Part shown: piece by piece, positions 22,300-39,100 of the stretch
How the letters are laid out: each line of letters starts with the position of its first letter
How positions within the stretch are numbered: the stretch's first letter is position 1
Translations under genes and position numbers: made by a program
Assembly: GCA_021613535.1 (NCBI GenBank)
Contig: CP075493.1
Coordinates: 4,898,001 to 4,962,000, forward strand
Source: Adineta vaga
Taxonomy: Eukaryota; Rotifera
Direction of reading: 5' to 3'
DNA length: 64,000 nucleotides
The notes under the pieces: generated by a model
The model's input: only the letters and a program-made list of their open reading frames with translations
Told to the model about the DNA's origin: nothing
Databases searched by the model: none

Positions 22300-25200
22300 A
22301 TGAGTGTACCAGTAAGTAAACTGACATTTCTTTTCGATGTATTCATATCATAGAAAATATTTAATCTTATATGTTTGAGTAATGATGAACATCAAAATGT
22401 TGAAAAATAAATGAAAGATATTTTCGGATGAATTATTATTAGATATGAAAGAAAACGAAAAAAGAAAAGAAATAATATGTATAGATATGAAATTTGCAAT
22501 AGGCAATATTCTTTTCTTTCTGTTGGTGCCAATGGGGAAAAGAACTATGTGTAAATATCAATCATTTTCTACCTTTTCTTTCACGAAAGAATAGATTAAT
22601 ATGTCTGCTAGTGAATATACGAGTGTCTTTTCTTTTTTGCTTTGTTGTAATCAAACTATTCGTTTATAGGTGGCAAGTGAACGTAAATCATTCTTACCTT
22701 TACTATTGAAACCAACCACCGGTATAGTTGGTCCACGGCCAACAATACCGATGCCAACTGTTACTGAAACTAACAAGTAATATTAGATTCAATTGATTCA
22801 TGAATTTCAATCATATCTCAATTTGTTTTTCTAGCAATTCATCATTAACAGTTGGCAGTCGTGTGTTAGTAAATGGACTCAAAAGTGGTATCTTACGTTA
22901 TATAGGTACAGTACAATTTGCACAAGGGATATTTTGTGGTGTTGAACTGGATCAACCAGATGGTAAACATGATGGTGAAGTGAAAGATGTTCGGTAAAAA
23001 CAAATAACTCTTCAAAATGAACGCGTTCTATTCCTCTATTTGTTTTTTTTCGAAGATATTTTCAATGTGCTTCTAATCATGGCGTATTCGTACCTCAGGA
23101 TAAAGTTGTTTTAGCACCTCGTACAAGAGCATCTGTAAGTTTTAACACTAACACTTTTATGTAACGAAAAGAAAAACTCAATCTTTTAGTCATCACAACG
23201 ACCTGTTAGTCGATTAAAACCTCCAACATTGACACGTTCGATTACGTTAACATCATCAATCAATAAACTTGAACTATCAAAATCAGTTCAATTACCAGAT
23301 ATTGTACCAAGCCCAATTAGTCAACCGGTGATATTCGATCAATCTATATTCCAAGATAATCATGTATGTTCAAAAGATCATGCTTGTTGAAAAATATTAT
23401 CACAATTTTAGGAGATCATCATGCCAATTGAACAGACAAAAGAAGAGACTATTGTTAAAATTGAACCTCCACCAATTTCAATCGATGATCGTATGTGTTA
23501 AATCTCTAAATAGATCTTTTTCTTTCGTAATTTTTGTTTTTTTTTCTTCAGATCTCGATGTAGATTTTACTGATAGTGTTTCCTTAATTCTACATCAATT
23601 ACAACAAGAACAGAAACCAATTGGTACTAATGCTTCTTCAATCATAGTTAGTGAAGAAGAAACGGATGAAGATACCGATGAATTAGATAATGAAAGTGTA
23701 GTCGAATCAACTACAAATGAACCATTTGATCGTACACGTCAATCATCGATATCTTCGAATTTTACGCCACTAGAATTAACAAAACTTGTTCAAACAGATC
23801 TCACATTTTCTTCACATGATAATATTTCTTTCGCAAAAGTTGACACTTCACATAATCAAACAAAAATCAATAAAAAATATGAACCGCCGAATCTTCAGAA
23901 GAAGAAACCAACAACTGTTTCACCAGCTAAGAAAAGTAAATTTAACTTACATCTTGAAAAATAAGTAGAAAAAACTTTCGATCTATACTCAGTTGTTGAA
24001 CGACGACCAGCACCATCATCAACTAATCATACAAAACGACCTGCAACCAATATAATACCTCGAAAACCATCGATAATTCCATCAAAAAAAGGACCAACAT
24101 CAAAAACACCATCAACGATATCACTAGGATCACAATCAAGTATAAAATAACTTTGTTTATATCATATCAACAAATGTTTTTTGTATATTTTTGATTTAGA
24201 ATTAAATTTATCACTTTCATCATCTAATTCTCTGAACAGTAGTCAATCTGATGTAGCTTCAATAACACCAAGTTCAAATTCCAAACGAACATCCGATCAC
24301 ATCATTCAAGCTCCAGAACATATTGTTCTTAGTCTTCTTGGTAAAGATATAATTCACACTCTTCTTATCGAAATATTTGATTCTTTATTTAGAAAAACAA
24401 TTGGATGAATCTCAAACAAATTTTGTCAAACTTGAGCAACAATTAACTACGTAATTGACAAATCAAATCCTTTTCAATTTCAACAAAATTCTTTCCTTAT
24501 TTCGATTTAGGCAAACTAATCTCAATCATTCTCTCACCATGAATAATGAACAGTTAAAAAACTACTCTCAATATTTACTAGAAAAATTCGATCTTCTATG
24601 TATTTTAAGTCAATATTTTATCAATGAAGTAAGATTAGCTTTATCAAATAGAATGGTTGTTACTCATTTCGTTTTACATATTAGAATGAATCTCTTCAAC
24701 AACAACATAAACGACAATTATCTCAAGGTAGATTTATGTTTTCATTGAATAGAAAAAGAAAACATATTTACTTGTATTTTTAGCTCAATTAACAAATCAT
24801 CAATTAAAAGTAATCAATTACAAAGTTTTATTCAATATATTTTTGATTTTATGTTTACAAAAACATTTAGACTACAATTGAACAATTAAAAACATCTCAT
24901 AAAAATGATCTGAGTACATTAGATAAACAATATCAAACTCGTATTGAGACACTCAATAAAACTCATGAACAACAATTAAATGAATATCAACAAAAAATCA
25001 ATCAATTTAACGTAAATATCATTTATTCATTATCTTTAGTGAATTTTTTGTTCATTTAGCGTGAGAAAGATGAAGTTGAATCTCGCTGTTTAATTCTTCA
25101 AGAAAAAGTCGATGGTTTCTTAACTGCAATGGCTAACAGTGAACATGCTGATGTCTTATTATGTCATGTTGAAACATTAGAAAAAGATCGTACGAGTTTA

Positions 25201-25770
25201 CAAAGTGTACTTGAACTTAAAAATAAAGAAACTACACAATTAAGAACTAAACTACACGAATATCAAATTCAAGTAATGAAATTGTTGAAAAAAGATCGAT
25301 CGACATAGAATTGTTTTCTAGTTAACTGATACGAAAGCATTACAAAAACGTGTTGATATGGCTGAAAATCGAAATCAAGATCTTGAATATCTTCTTCGAC
25401 AAAAACAATTGAGTGAAAAGTAAAATCATCTATTCGATTTTTAATGAGACTCACATTTGTTTGTACTTGTAGAGCTGCTGTTATTGAACGAGATGATTTA
25501 AGAGAACGAGTGACACAACTTGAACGAGATAATGGTCAATTAAAATTCGAGAATGAAACATTACGATATCGGCTACGTGAACGATCATTCTCGGTTTCAA
25601 TGATCGCAGATAAACCAACAATATTACCCCATCAAGTTCTTCCTATTTCTTCACATAGAGAACAAGTTCGCGAACGTACTTATAGCATAACATCAACTAT
25701 GCTTGTTACAAATGACAATGAACGTATTACACGTTCATTATCATCTTTAAATTGTATTCTTAATCGGTGA
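22300..25770 (+). CDS. CAP-Gly domain coiled-coil protein, CLIP-like
   Basis: Microtubule plus-end or tubulin-tail binding protein by family. The first coding exon is 12 nt (MSVP), then exons at 22670-22776, 22835-22993, 23056-23134, 23190-23363, 23412-23490, 23552-23935 and further to 25770. A single CAP-Gly domain starts at VGSRVLVNGLKSGILRYIGT and continues with FAQGIFCGVELDQPDGKHDG and RYFQCASNHGVFV. The GKNDG signature is GKHDG here. A Ser/Thr-rich linker with an acidic patch (SEEETDEDTDELDNE) follows, then long coiled coil (LEKQLDESQTNFVKLEQQL, and later ERDDLRERVTQLERDNGQLK). The end ...SLNCILNR has no zinc knuckle, unlike CLIP-170. It may be a CLIP, or another CAP-Gly protein. Confidence 0.85.
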
Positions 25771-27121
25771 TACTTTCCTTTTCTCTTTTCCGTTGCTTTT
25801 GTATGTTTCGAGAATGTGCACCTGCTTTGTGTAGTTTGCTTGTTTGTGTTTTTATTTACGTAAATTGGACAATATTAGAAAATATAATGACACATACATA
25901 TATATATATATTTGCGTGATATTATTTCTATATACAAATTATTCACTGCTTTTGTACTTTAAATATTATTTATTTGTTGTAGTATGTGCTTAGAATGAAA
26001 GAATATTGAACTATTTTAATAAAAATATCTATTCATCATGCATGATGAATAGATAGATGAATCTCTTCTTAGTTTTTGATTGAATTAGACTGAACGTTCC
26101 GGATGTACGTGTTTGCGAATCCGGTTGAATTCGATTTTTGATGCTTGCTTTGCATATAATCAAATAAAAATCAAGATTTTCTTTATTGAAAACGATTGAA
26201 ATTCGGTAAAAATCGATATTAATATGCTTAAAATTAGTAAAGCTTTTTATGTAGCGAAAATGTGCTTGGAAAGTTAGAATCGATGGCGAATTCTTCCGAA
26301 ATAAATAGGTATCAACACCTAATAAGTATGGATGGTTGAGCCGTCTTCATTTAAACTGTACTATTAAGATTATCTCCGATAGGAAGCATTTAATCTAACA
26401 TTCGGTCGACGGACAGATCGATATATGTATTTTGCATCTATTTGAACGATGAAAATAAATTTCACATTCACATTGTATACATAATTCATACTTCGATGCT
26501 ATGACAATGCTTCCAAATATATCAATTCTATTCAAAGATATAAATGTATATAAAGAGACAAAAATCAAATTTAAATTTATTTACAAATCTTCATACTGTT
26601 ATTGATGTTAAGAGTTAGCTCGATATAAAATTTGCTTAGTAATCGAACATGAATTATGTTTTTGATTGATTTTTTTGGACTCAACTTTTCTATTTCTTTC
26701 AATGATTCAACATTTGGAATCCAGCAGTTTCATCAACAACAAGTATTAATACACTCATGAGTTTATTTGATATTTATCTCGCCATTTTCGTGGTTGAAAA
26801 TGTTGCTGATTTAGTTGACAACAACGACAATTCCACTGACGACCACATCAGCAATTTAAAAAAAAATGATAGAAAGTGTGAAAATAATTTGTCAAAATAA
26901 TTTTTCTGCTTTTTTAGAGTTAATGTTGATAGCTATGTGTTCGAGCAAGATATATTTGCTCTCATATTCAGTTATTTTTATTTCATCAATACTTTTACTT
27001 ACTGTGCATTTGTAGTCAGAAGCCTCCATAATGAGTACAATACTATCATGACTCGATGCTCAATTTATTCATTAACAGATCGTTCGATGAGTCATTCTGT
27101 AATAAATACTGATCTCTTTCT
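25771..27121. other. Intergenic, contains a perfect palindrome
   Basis: AT-rich spacer with a TA-repeat near 25900, an AATAAA at about 26018 that may serve the CAP-Gly gene, and the 30-bp palindrome at 26026-26055. No convincing ORF. Confidence 0.5.
26026..26055. repeat. Perfect 30-bp palindrome
   Basis: TATCTATTCATCATG is followed directly by its reverse complement, with no spacer. It lies just after a possible AATAAA of the CAP-Gly gene. Confidence 0.9.
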
Positions 27122-28586
27122 ATGACATTTATTGTTCAATTGATCACACTTCAATTTCTACTTTTTCTTCTTTATTCAACCAATAGTACCGTTTGTCGAT
27201 GGTAAGTTTATATTTCGTCAAACGTAAATAAGCTATATCTATGGAATTGTAGGTCACCTATTCAGTGTGGTTGTGCATTTTATCAACCAATAATACGTGC
27301 TCGTATTATCGGTGGTATTGAGAGTATTCCACATTCATGGTAAATAGTGTTTATACATATATTCTAGACAATGTTTCTTTTTAGGCCATGGATTGTCAGT
27401 ATTCGTTTAGCATCAACAAATTCGCCTTTTTGTGGTATTGATTTTTCGTCTCAGTCTTCAATCTAACTATCTCATAATTCTAGGTGGTTCACTTATTACG
27501 GATCGATATATTCTAACGGCAGCTCATGTATGTATCATCTCTTACAGGAACCAAATACATAGAAACAACTTTAAGGTATTTAGTGTTTTTACGATGATTT
27601 TAAAAAAATAGGTAATAAAATGATTACAATCATGAAATCTCGATATGTCTTTGTTATTGGTGCTCATTATTCCACTGAAAAGAATACATATCTCAATAGT
27701 CATTTACGTCTATCTGCAAAAGCAATTCTTCTACATCCTCAATATGATACTAGAACAAAAATTAATGATATTGCTCTTGTAGAATTAAATCGACCCGTTG
27801 ATCTTGCAGATAAAACAATTGGTTTTATATGTTTGCCAATGGCTACATTACGTTATCCAAAAATATTTCCACCTGATCGTGCGGATTCTGTAAAATTTGT
27901 TTTAATCTTTTCGTAGTTTTTTCTAAATCATTTTGTTTTCATAGGTGGCTATTGGATGGGGACGTATACGAGAAGATTCATTAGGACGTGCTAGTAGAAC
28001 ACTTTTACAAGTTGATTTACCTGTTCAGTCACCATATATACAACCATCGGATTGTGCTGATCAAATATATGATCCAGAAAAACAGTTCTGTGCTGGAGTT
28101 CCTCAAGGTGGAAAGGACACATGTCAAGGCGACAGGTTTAACTGAATTTTTCATAGCTTGCGAATGAATATATCGTCTTTGGTTATTTGCTAGTGGTGGA
28201 CCATTGATGTTAACATATAATCGAACATGGCAAATTATTGGAATAACGAGTTATGGTGAAGGTTGTGCACGAGCACATAAACCAGGTTGATATCAATTAA
28301 TTCAATAAATATTTTTCTTTTAAATTCTTATCTTGTAGGAGTTTATACTCGTATTAGTGTATATCGTGATTGGATTAATGAAACAATCAGTAGAAATACT
28401 AATGATGATGAAACTCAATTATTTAATATGGCAAATAATATTGATATGAATAATGATTTAGAAATATGGTGGGATACAAATTTCTATAATCATGCAGGAT
28501 TGTATTTCATATCGATATTTCATTTGTTATGTATATGTTTTTTACATTCATTTCTTCATTATTATAACTTTCGATTCTCTACTTAA
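27122..28586 (+). CDS. Trypsin-like serine protease (S1) with C-terminal hydrophobic tail
   Basis: Secreted S1 protease in eight exons. The signal peptide is MTFIVQLITLQFLLFLLY. A short pro-region with CGC precedes RIIGGIESIPHSWPW, where activation would cleave before IIGG. Catalytic His is in TAAHC, split between exon 4 (ends 27527) and exon 5 (starts 27584, TGT TTT). Catalytic Asp is in KINDIALVEL, and Ser in CQGDSGGP, split between exons 6 and 7. GYTR-type GVYTRISVYRDWI ends the domain. A tail of about 60 residues ends in a hydrophobic run (AGLYFISIFHLLCICF), suggesting membrane attachment. All three catalytic residues are present, so it is probably active. Confidence 0.9.
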
Positions 28587-28721
28587 AGCAATCTTCAAAA
28601 ATATATGTTTTTAATTAAATGCTATGTTGAAGAAAGAATGATATTTGACATTTTTCTATCTTTAAGGTTTTTATTTGAATATGAAATACTCGAAATGAAC
28701 GAAACAGAATGGCAATATATT

Positions 28722-31700
28722 TTATTTCAATTTGATATAAGAAGGTAATACAAATTTAACTTTTCCACTCGGTAAATTCCGTGTTACTTCTTGATCTTTC
28801 ACCGTTTTAATAAGATCTTTCTCTAATTGACTTGATGTTCGATCCATAGCAAAAAGTTTCAAAGCAGCTTGAACATCTAAAAGAAAGAATTTATCTCTTA
28901 TCATTAAATAAATGAACTTTTTCAAGATCATACTTTTGCCTTTTTTAGCAAGACCACCCGGTAAAACTTTCACCTTATATTTATAATTATTTAATGTAAC
29001 CCATGGTGCACAAACGCCGATTACATTTGTTAATGGATCACCAGGCACTGGTTGTCCAGTGAGTGTAGATAGTAAACGAGCATCTTCAGATAATCGCTTC
29101 GCTTTTTCTTCTTCATCTTCTTGTTGTTCAGTTTCATCATCATCAGGAGCTGCTGCTCAGCAGCAGCACTGGCAGTCGATTGTGGTCGAGTCTGAGCCGA
29201 ATTGGGTCTTTTCTTGTTCTCCTTATTGTTTGCTTTTTGTTGTTGTTTCTGTAGTTTCTTTTGTTGTTCCTCTAGTTGTTGTTTCTTTTTTGCTTCATTA
29301 CCAGCTGAGCCTAAAAGTTGCATTCGAACTTGTCGATCTTCTTCATCTTGATCTTTATATTTTTCTTTGATTTTTTTCAAACGTGTTCGTTGACCACGTT
29401 TTATCGGTTGATTTTCATTTGTCGTCTTTTTCGGTTGTTGTTGTTGTTGTTGTTGTTGCGGGGGCTGACGTCGAGATGGTTTCTGTTCATTACTATCTAA
29501 TGGTTTCGGTGTTTCTTCATTGTATGTTACTTGAGTATCAGGATACGCTGAAAGCTCTTGCTCTTGTTCTTCTTCATCAGACGAAGAAGATGATAATGCT
29601 GCAGGTTCAGAAACAGGAAGAGGATTAGAATCTTCAGTTTCTTCAACAATTTTTTCTTCTTGTTGCTGTTCTTGTGCTTGTTCATCATCTGTAACTTCTT
29701 TTTTATTATCTTCATTTTCACCTTCATCATCATCATCATCATCATCATCTGATACTTCCAACGGAGCTTCTTCGTTCAATTCTTGACTTTCATTATGTGC
29801 AGCTTGTTTCATATCCTAATAAGAAAATCAATGGTAATAAATATATGAACATCATCATTAGTTGTATCCTTTTAGAAAAATTTAATATTTACAAATATGC
29901 AGTTCTCTTATAATATGCTTTCATCTTTGGTATATGTCAAATTACGGATAAACTATCGTACCTGTTCATCGAGAACACTTTTTGGTTTTCGTTCATCACT
30001 ATGTCGAGTAATGGCTGCTTCATCACTTTCATCAAACTAGTAAAACAAATAAGATAAATATCATTTCATTACATGTCATAAATGTACTTTGAATAGAAGA
30101 GCAAAACCAAAATTTAAAGGTGTTGTTGGGAGATAATTTCGTTTTCCTACAAAGAGAAAATTTGTTTATTCATAATCAAATAAATAATCGAATTCCAACC
30201 TCGAATCATAAAAGCACCAGTTGTAATATATTCTCCTGTAGGTGCACTTTTTGAAACTTGATCATGTTTTACCCAATAAGCAGGAGCTGGTACTTTTGCT
30301 TCCCATGCTGCACTATGGCAACAAGCTAAAATTCCAGCTTCTTGTAATGTTCGTGGTGGTACTTCGTTTCCAGTTGGATTCTTAATAACAACGCTTGTTG
30401 CACCATGTAAATCAGCGTGAACATAAAGATCGCCAGGACGTAAATGACGTTTAACTAACATCTCATTTTGTTGTTGATCACGACCACCCAAGACAATATA
30501 ATTATCAGAACTAATGAACCAATAGAATTTCTCAAACCTAAATGAAATTGAATTGTCTCATGAAAGAATGTTTTTTTTTCTGTCTACAAAAAGTCAAACT
30601 TACCAAAAGACTTTTCGTGCTTTAGTCACAGTAGCGACACGTTCGACTTCTTTGAGTAATGCATTCGTTCGTTTTGATGCAGATTTAATAGCCTAATGAA
30701 ATACGATTGGAAAACGAGAGAGAATTCAATTGCATAAAAACAAACTTTTTCTCCGGCTTCTAATGTTCGTTGTTGTTTCTGTGACGATTGTTTTTTATGT
30801 TCAAAATATCTAGTTACAGCAGTCGAAAAGAACTAAACAATAGTAGGAAGTCATATCAAAGGATATCATACCGTTTGGCATTTGCAAAAGCAGTTAATGA
30901 AAGGTCAACATCAATTTTAACAGGTGCAAGAGAAGATTTATCATTTTCATCCGCAAATGGATCACTATAAAATCAAAACAAAATAGTTGAATGAGTATGA
31001 AAACACGAATAGTATGAACTTACCGAAGAAGTAATGTTATATGATTAATATCTAATTTAATCGTTTGAATAGCTCGAGCAGTTAGGTCACCTGATTGTTT
31101 TGCTTCATCAACAAGTTCTTCGATTTCTGGCCAACTCATTTGATTGGCTATTGCTGTATTGATTGCTGTCATAGCTCGAGTTACCTAGTAAGAATTCCAG
31201 GTAATGATATTAACATAGAAATCATAGATTACTTACGAGATCAGCATTCATTTCGATAAAATATGCTTTTCGAATATCTTCATTCTAGTCATTATTACAA
31301 AATAATTAAATCAAGTGTTGATCTTTATCTACAAACCTGTGCATTTTGTAATTCATCCAAACGTTTCTGATGATCTTTTTTAACATTATCAAGTTTTTTC
31401 AATGCATCTTTTTCTTTCTGTACAATTTGGCCTTCTAATCGTTGTGCTTCAAGTTTTGAAAAGAATTCATCAACAGCCTAGAAAAATCATAGTTATCGAT
31501 CAAATTCATATTAAACAAAGAAAATACGATATTTTTACTCGATCAAATGTTGGTAATTCAAGAAATTGTTTTGATTCAAATTGTTTAAATAAAAATGGAT
31601 GAAATTCTTCATAACTATAAATTTAAAATCTGTATGTAAACAAATAGATTGTCTCAAATCTTACCTCAGCAATGATGATGAACCTTCTTGTCGATAAGTG

Positions 31701-32892
31701 ATATATCCCTATGAGATATATATATATATATATAGATTGTTAAATTCCCTCAATGGTTTCTCTTACTTTACATTCACCTGTATCTGCTTGTTTTAGATAA
31801 TCCAACGCTTGTATTAGTTGTTCATGTAATTTAAGAGCATCTGTAATAAGAAAACTTGTTTCTAAGTGTATTAGAATCTTAAACAAACCTTGTTCAATAT
31901 TGAATGTTTTTCCTACAATAGTATTCTCATTATTGAATCCTGCTTTCAGTAAACATTCATCAAGTACAGCCGAACCAAATGCTAGAATATGAAACTTCTT
32001 ATCAGAAATATTCTACAAATAGGAAATCATACGTAAAAGTGGATTCAAGATTTTCTTAACCGATTCATTGGCTGGTGCATTGCTTAAATGTTCAATTAAT
32101 CTGAAAAAATAATCATACAAAACGAAAATGCTTTTTTTTTTCATTGTATATAAACAAACTTTTCTAATGAAAGTAGATCTTCTGGTTGTTTAACAGTTTC
32201 AACAGGATATTTTTCATTGACTGCAAATCGTTCATCAGTTGTTGCATCTGTTCGTTTACGAATTAATGATAGAATCATATAAGTATGATCGGTCAAAATG
32301 ATATTTCCCTGAAAAAATAAATCAACAGTTTAAACTATGAAAGATAAACCTTTTTTTCTTTCAAATACTTTATCATAAAGTTCAACAATGAGATGATAAG
32401 CTGCTTCACCACTACCAAATTGTAAATCAACAATACGATCGATACCTAATTGTTCAATAGATTCCAATCGACGAGATTTCAGATGTTTTCGAAGCTAAAT
32501 TTTTTAATAAATGTAAAGATTCTTCAAAGATTCTTTTTCCTACTTTCATAGCAAAACCTGATGGAATTAATCCTTTTGGCCAATCGAATTCAGTAGTATG
32601 AATTCGTATAGCTGATTCAATTAACAGAACACCTTTATCATCGGGTCTAATTAAATAAAAATGAACTATACAGAAATAAAACTACAATCGAAGTATCTTA
32701 CTTAGAAAATTTGATCAAATATGTTTTATTATCAACATCATAAACATTCACAACTCTCACACCGAGAAAACTAAATGAAACAATAAGGATCTATCCAATC
32801 CATATAAATCAAATAATAGAATACCGTTTTCGAACTGCTGCAATACATGCTTTTAGATCAAGAGTAGTAAATCGAGTCTTTTTAGCAGGCAT
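28722..32892 (-). CDS. NEMF: Nuclear export mediator factor / Rqc2 homologue
   Basis: Subunit of the ribosome-associated quality-control complex; it binds stalled 60S-peptidyl-tRNA, recruits Listerin and directs CAT-tail addition. The start [20 protein letters not shown] and [16 protein letters not shown] fit the NFACT-N domain. [20 protein letters not shown] carries the Asp-Arg pair associated with tailing. A central coiled-coil region follows. The NFACT-R block runs [35 protein letters not shown] and [11 protein letters not shown]. An acidic and Gln/Lys-rich insert spans about 29060-29812 (Asp run, poly-Q). The C-terminal NFACT-C block is [15 protein letters not shown]...PGGLAKKGK. About twenty exons, with introns of about 45-70 nt. 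Confidence 0.94.
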
Positions 32893-35417
<2,525 letters not shown>

Positions 35418-36101
35418 ATTAGTTAAAAGGAAATCGACATTGTTTAACTACAGTCTTTGATTGTTTCGTGTTTTGAGAAAATGTTTGTGTCGAAATTTAA
35501 AAAAAAAGAATACAAAAATATATTTTAACCTAATAAAATCTATTAGAATACATGATAGATTATTTATTCATTATCGAATATACTGGAAAGTCAAGAGATT
35601 GTTTTATGATTAATAAACGTAAGCAATACATTTTTCTATCTAATGGAAAAGTTCAACTAATATGAAACATCTTGTATATCTGAAAGAATGTAGATTGATA
35701 TATACATTCTTTATTGATTTAACATCGCTATTTGAATCAATTCCATACGTTCTTACTTCAATTTGAATTGCGAACTATACATCGAAATATCTGGAATATC
35801 ATGACATCTGTTTTTTTTGAAAAAAAGGACAATCATATGGATATATTTAGCTATATATTTCGTACGAAAATATTGATGTCAATATTGAATTTTTTCGTTA
35901 TTTTGTTTGTCTTGAAAATCTATTGCACATGAAATTGATTGTAAGAGATTTTTTTCAAATGTTGATTGTTATTTCTATCCACATTCGTTTTGAGTTTGTT
36001 GTTCACTTTTTCAAGACTGTATTCATGTATATATCTATTCAAGACAATTGAAAGAAAATTAGCTATGTAATTTATCTTGTTTTCGTTGTACTGTCTAAGC
36101 A
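35418..36101. other. Intergenic, no gene seen
   Basis: AT-rich spacer with AATAAA-type sites shortly after AHCY (about 35530). ORFs here are low-complexity. Confidence 0.5.
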
Positions 36102-39100
36102 ATGATGCATACTTGGTTATTAACATTAAGTTTTTTAGTCATTTTTATCATGATAAACTTTTCATGGCAACTTCCATTGAGTAAATAACTTATTTTGATT
36201 ACTGATGGTAGAATAATTTGAACACTGATTATTGTTTAAAATTTAGATTCGTCAACATCAATTAATGGTACTGTGAAAAGCAATCAACGTTTGGCTGCTA
36301 TCATTCTAGCTAAACATCTTGTTCTTATTATACAAAATAATACAAATAAAAATGAAGTAGTTCAACTTCGATTAGAAATTACGTCGATATTAATATTTCC
36401 TTTTACGTTTACGTTTACAAATATCAAAGAAATTGAAAATGACGGCAATTACCTTTTGTCATTACTTTTTCTTGATATTTCTTATATATTTTACTGGAAA
36501 TCTATACTTTCAAATCAGCTGATAAAAGCTGGACAGATCAATTCTATCAAATTTGTAATTACATATGTGTATATTCGTATGTTACCTTTTGTTTTTCATC
36601 TAATTTCTTGATCTATATAATTTTTCACATCAATCATAGAACAATGTTTCCTTGAATATTATCCATGTTCCACATCTCTGATAGCTACTAAATGTTGCAC
36701 TAAATATGATTGTAAGAAAATTGCAGATGACTTGTTTAAATGTGTCGACCGAATAACAAGTAAGACTTTTATTAATTAAGTATACGAACATTCTAATTAA
36801 TGTACCACTATAATTAATGATTAAAAAATTAAACCTTTTCTAATGCTATCAAATTGTATCACTTCTGTTTTGTCCGTCAGGTACTACCAGCACAACTACT
36901 AAGAGTACAACTTCAAAATCCATAACAACTAGTACAATATCCCAGCTCGTAAAAACCAGTACAACATCCCAGTCAGTAACAACCAGTACAACTAAAACTG
37001 AAACCATAAAAGACCTAAACAGTCCGACTATAACTTCTACTCTGATCACTGTTAGTGCGACAACGAAAAGCATTACTACTGCAAGTACTCAATCAACAAA
37101 TGAAAAAACGATCGGATACGTTAATTTTACGATGGCAAATTCTGTTATAACCAATTCATATACTGCACCCAATATTGCTGCTACAAGTTTAACATCTATA
37201 AGTACTGTAACTGTTAATTACGGATCAGTAACAGAAAATGTATCCGATAGTCAGCAAACAGTACCCATAGAATCTTCAAAATCATACTCAGAAGGACAGT
37301 ATAATAATGAAGTAATAACATATACCATACCAGTTACTGTTTATAATGAGACATCAACTGCAATTAATTCATTATCTAATAATGGTGTTGAAGAAACAAC
37401 TAACGAACAACAGATTCCATCGTCGATATCGACTGATTCGACCGAATCAATGGCATCCCATGGTAAACAAATAAATTCTACAGTATTCACCGATTATCAT
37501 CAAACGGAATCTTATCTTATTGATAATTCAAGTGCTGCTATGTCAATCAACACACAAGAAAACGAAATAGTTTCATCTATAAAAAATGCAGAAATAGCAA
37601 CTTCTAGTGAGACACTACAGACAACATCTGATTTATCTATGTCTTCTAATAGCGGAATCAATGAAGAGATGCAAGGTACATCATCAGTCGGAGCGGAAGG
37701 CGGGCGAACAAAATAGTGAAACAGGATCAGAAATAATAGCAACTACCACTCAGTTCATTACCGACGACAATGGTTCCACATCGATTATAATGCAGCCAGA
37801 TTCCACATCTATTATTGAATATACGCCGATTTCAAATGAGAATGAGACAACCTTGACTACGACTGATGGTAGTATAATAACAACTGATGAAAATATCGAC
37901 GTGTCAAGTAGAACCAACGGTTATTCTACAACAACTATCGCAGCACTATCTACGAAGTCAGGAAACGAACTTTTAGCAAACAATGGAAATTCTGGCGAAA
38001 CATCGACGTCGTCTTCAGCCGATAGTTCGACTATTGATATAACAAATATCGATTCAGTAAGTTCCTCGGCAATATATATCACATCAGCTACTCAAACATC
38101 CATCGTGGAAGAACAAACGACGATTGATTTGTCAACTAATTTTACAGTTGAAGTATCGACGGATATACAGCCAGCATCCTTATCGGTCACAACTCAGACC
38201 ATAACTAGTACATCAATAAGTATGCAAAAAACAACTTCACAGACATCGACACAGTCAAGTAAGAGGATATTTAAATTTATTTTTATATCCCAAGATCTTT
38301 CTCTACAGATGTCAGGTAACTTTTACGATGAACAGTAGTAGTCGGTGAGGTTTTATTTTTCAGATGAAAATCAAAAATGATCCGCTTCCACTAGCTCAAT
38401 TATTCTTGTTAGATCGTATGAGCAGGCAGCTATATTTTTGTTCAGTTCATGAAAATTATACTAGTGTAGAATGCTATCTCACTAACATTATGGAACAAAT
38501 TAGGCATTGAGAGATATTAACAACGAATCAAACATTATGAAGTATGATATTAGACGGAACTGGATGAAGAAAAATTAATTCATCTGAGCGTCAGATTTAA
38601 TAAAATTATACAGTAACAATTCAGTTGTGATACTCTCTTTTTTTATCATTGATAATTCGATTTTAGGCTTGATGTCATGTCTTTCGGTAAATGTTCATTT
38701 TCCCCTACAAAATAGATACTGTCCTTATATCATATACACATACCTTCAATGAGTCATTATGAATCGATTTAGTTTTAATTCCATGTGCAAGTAATGCATA
38801 TTAAAGATGTAGATATAGCAAGACATGTTTCATAAATAAGAAGCATATTATCAAGATTTATGCTATCATATGTCTAGCAAATACTGCATATATATATATA
38901 ATATAATGTATTTTTCTAGTCCCAATATGTTACTCACCGTCGCCACTTACTTCAGTTCACTTCATCTTGACATCATATCAAACAAATATCACCTATCCAT
39001 CTACATATATTGAACAGTTCGTTATTAACTCTCAACCATGTTTCCTGCCCGGTATAATCAGTAACAAAAGCGCCATCCGATTATTATCCAGCAAACAACA

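Noticed and set aside
29059-29628. Plus-strand Ser/Val-rich ORFs
   Set aside because: They are antisense to the low-complexity NEMF insert and read its Asp, Glu and Gln codon repeats backwards.
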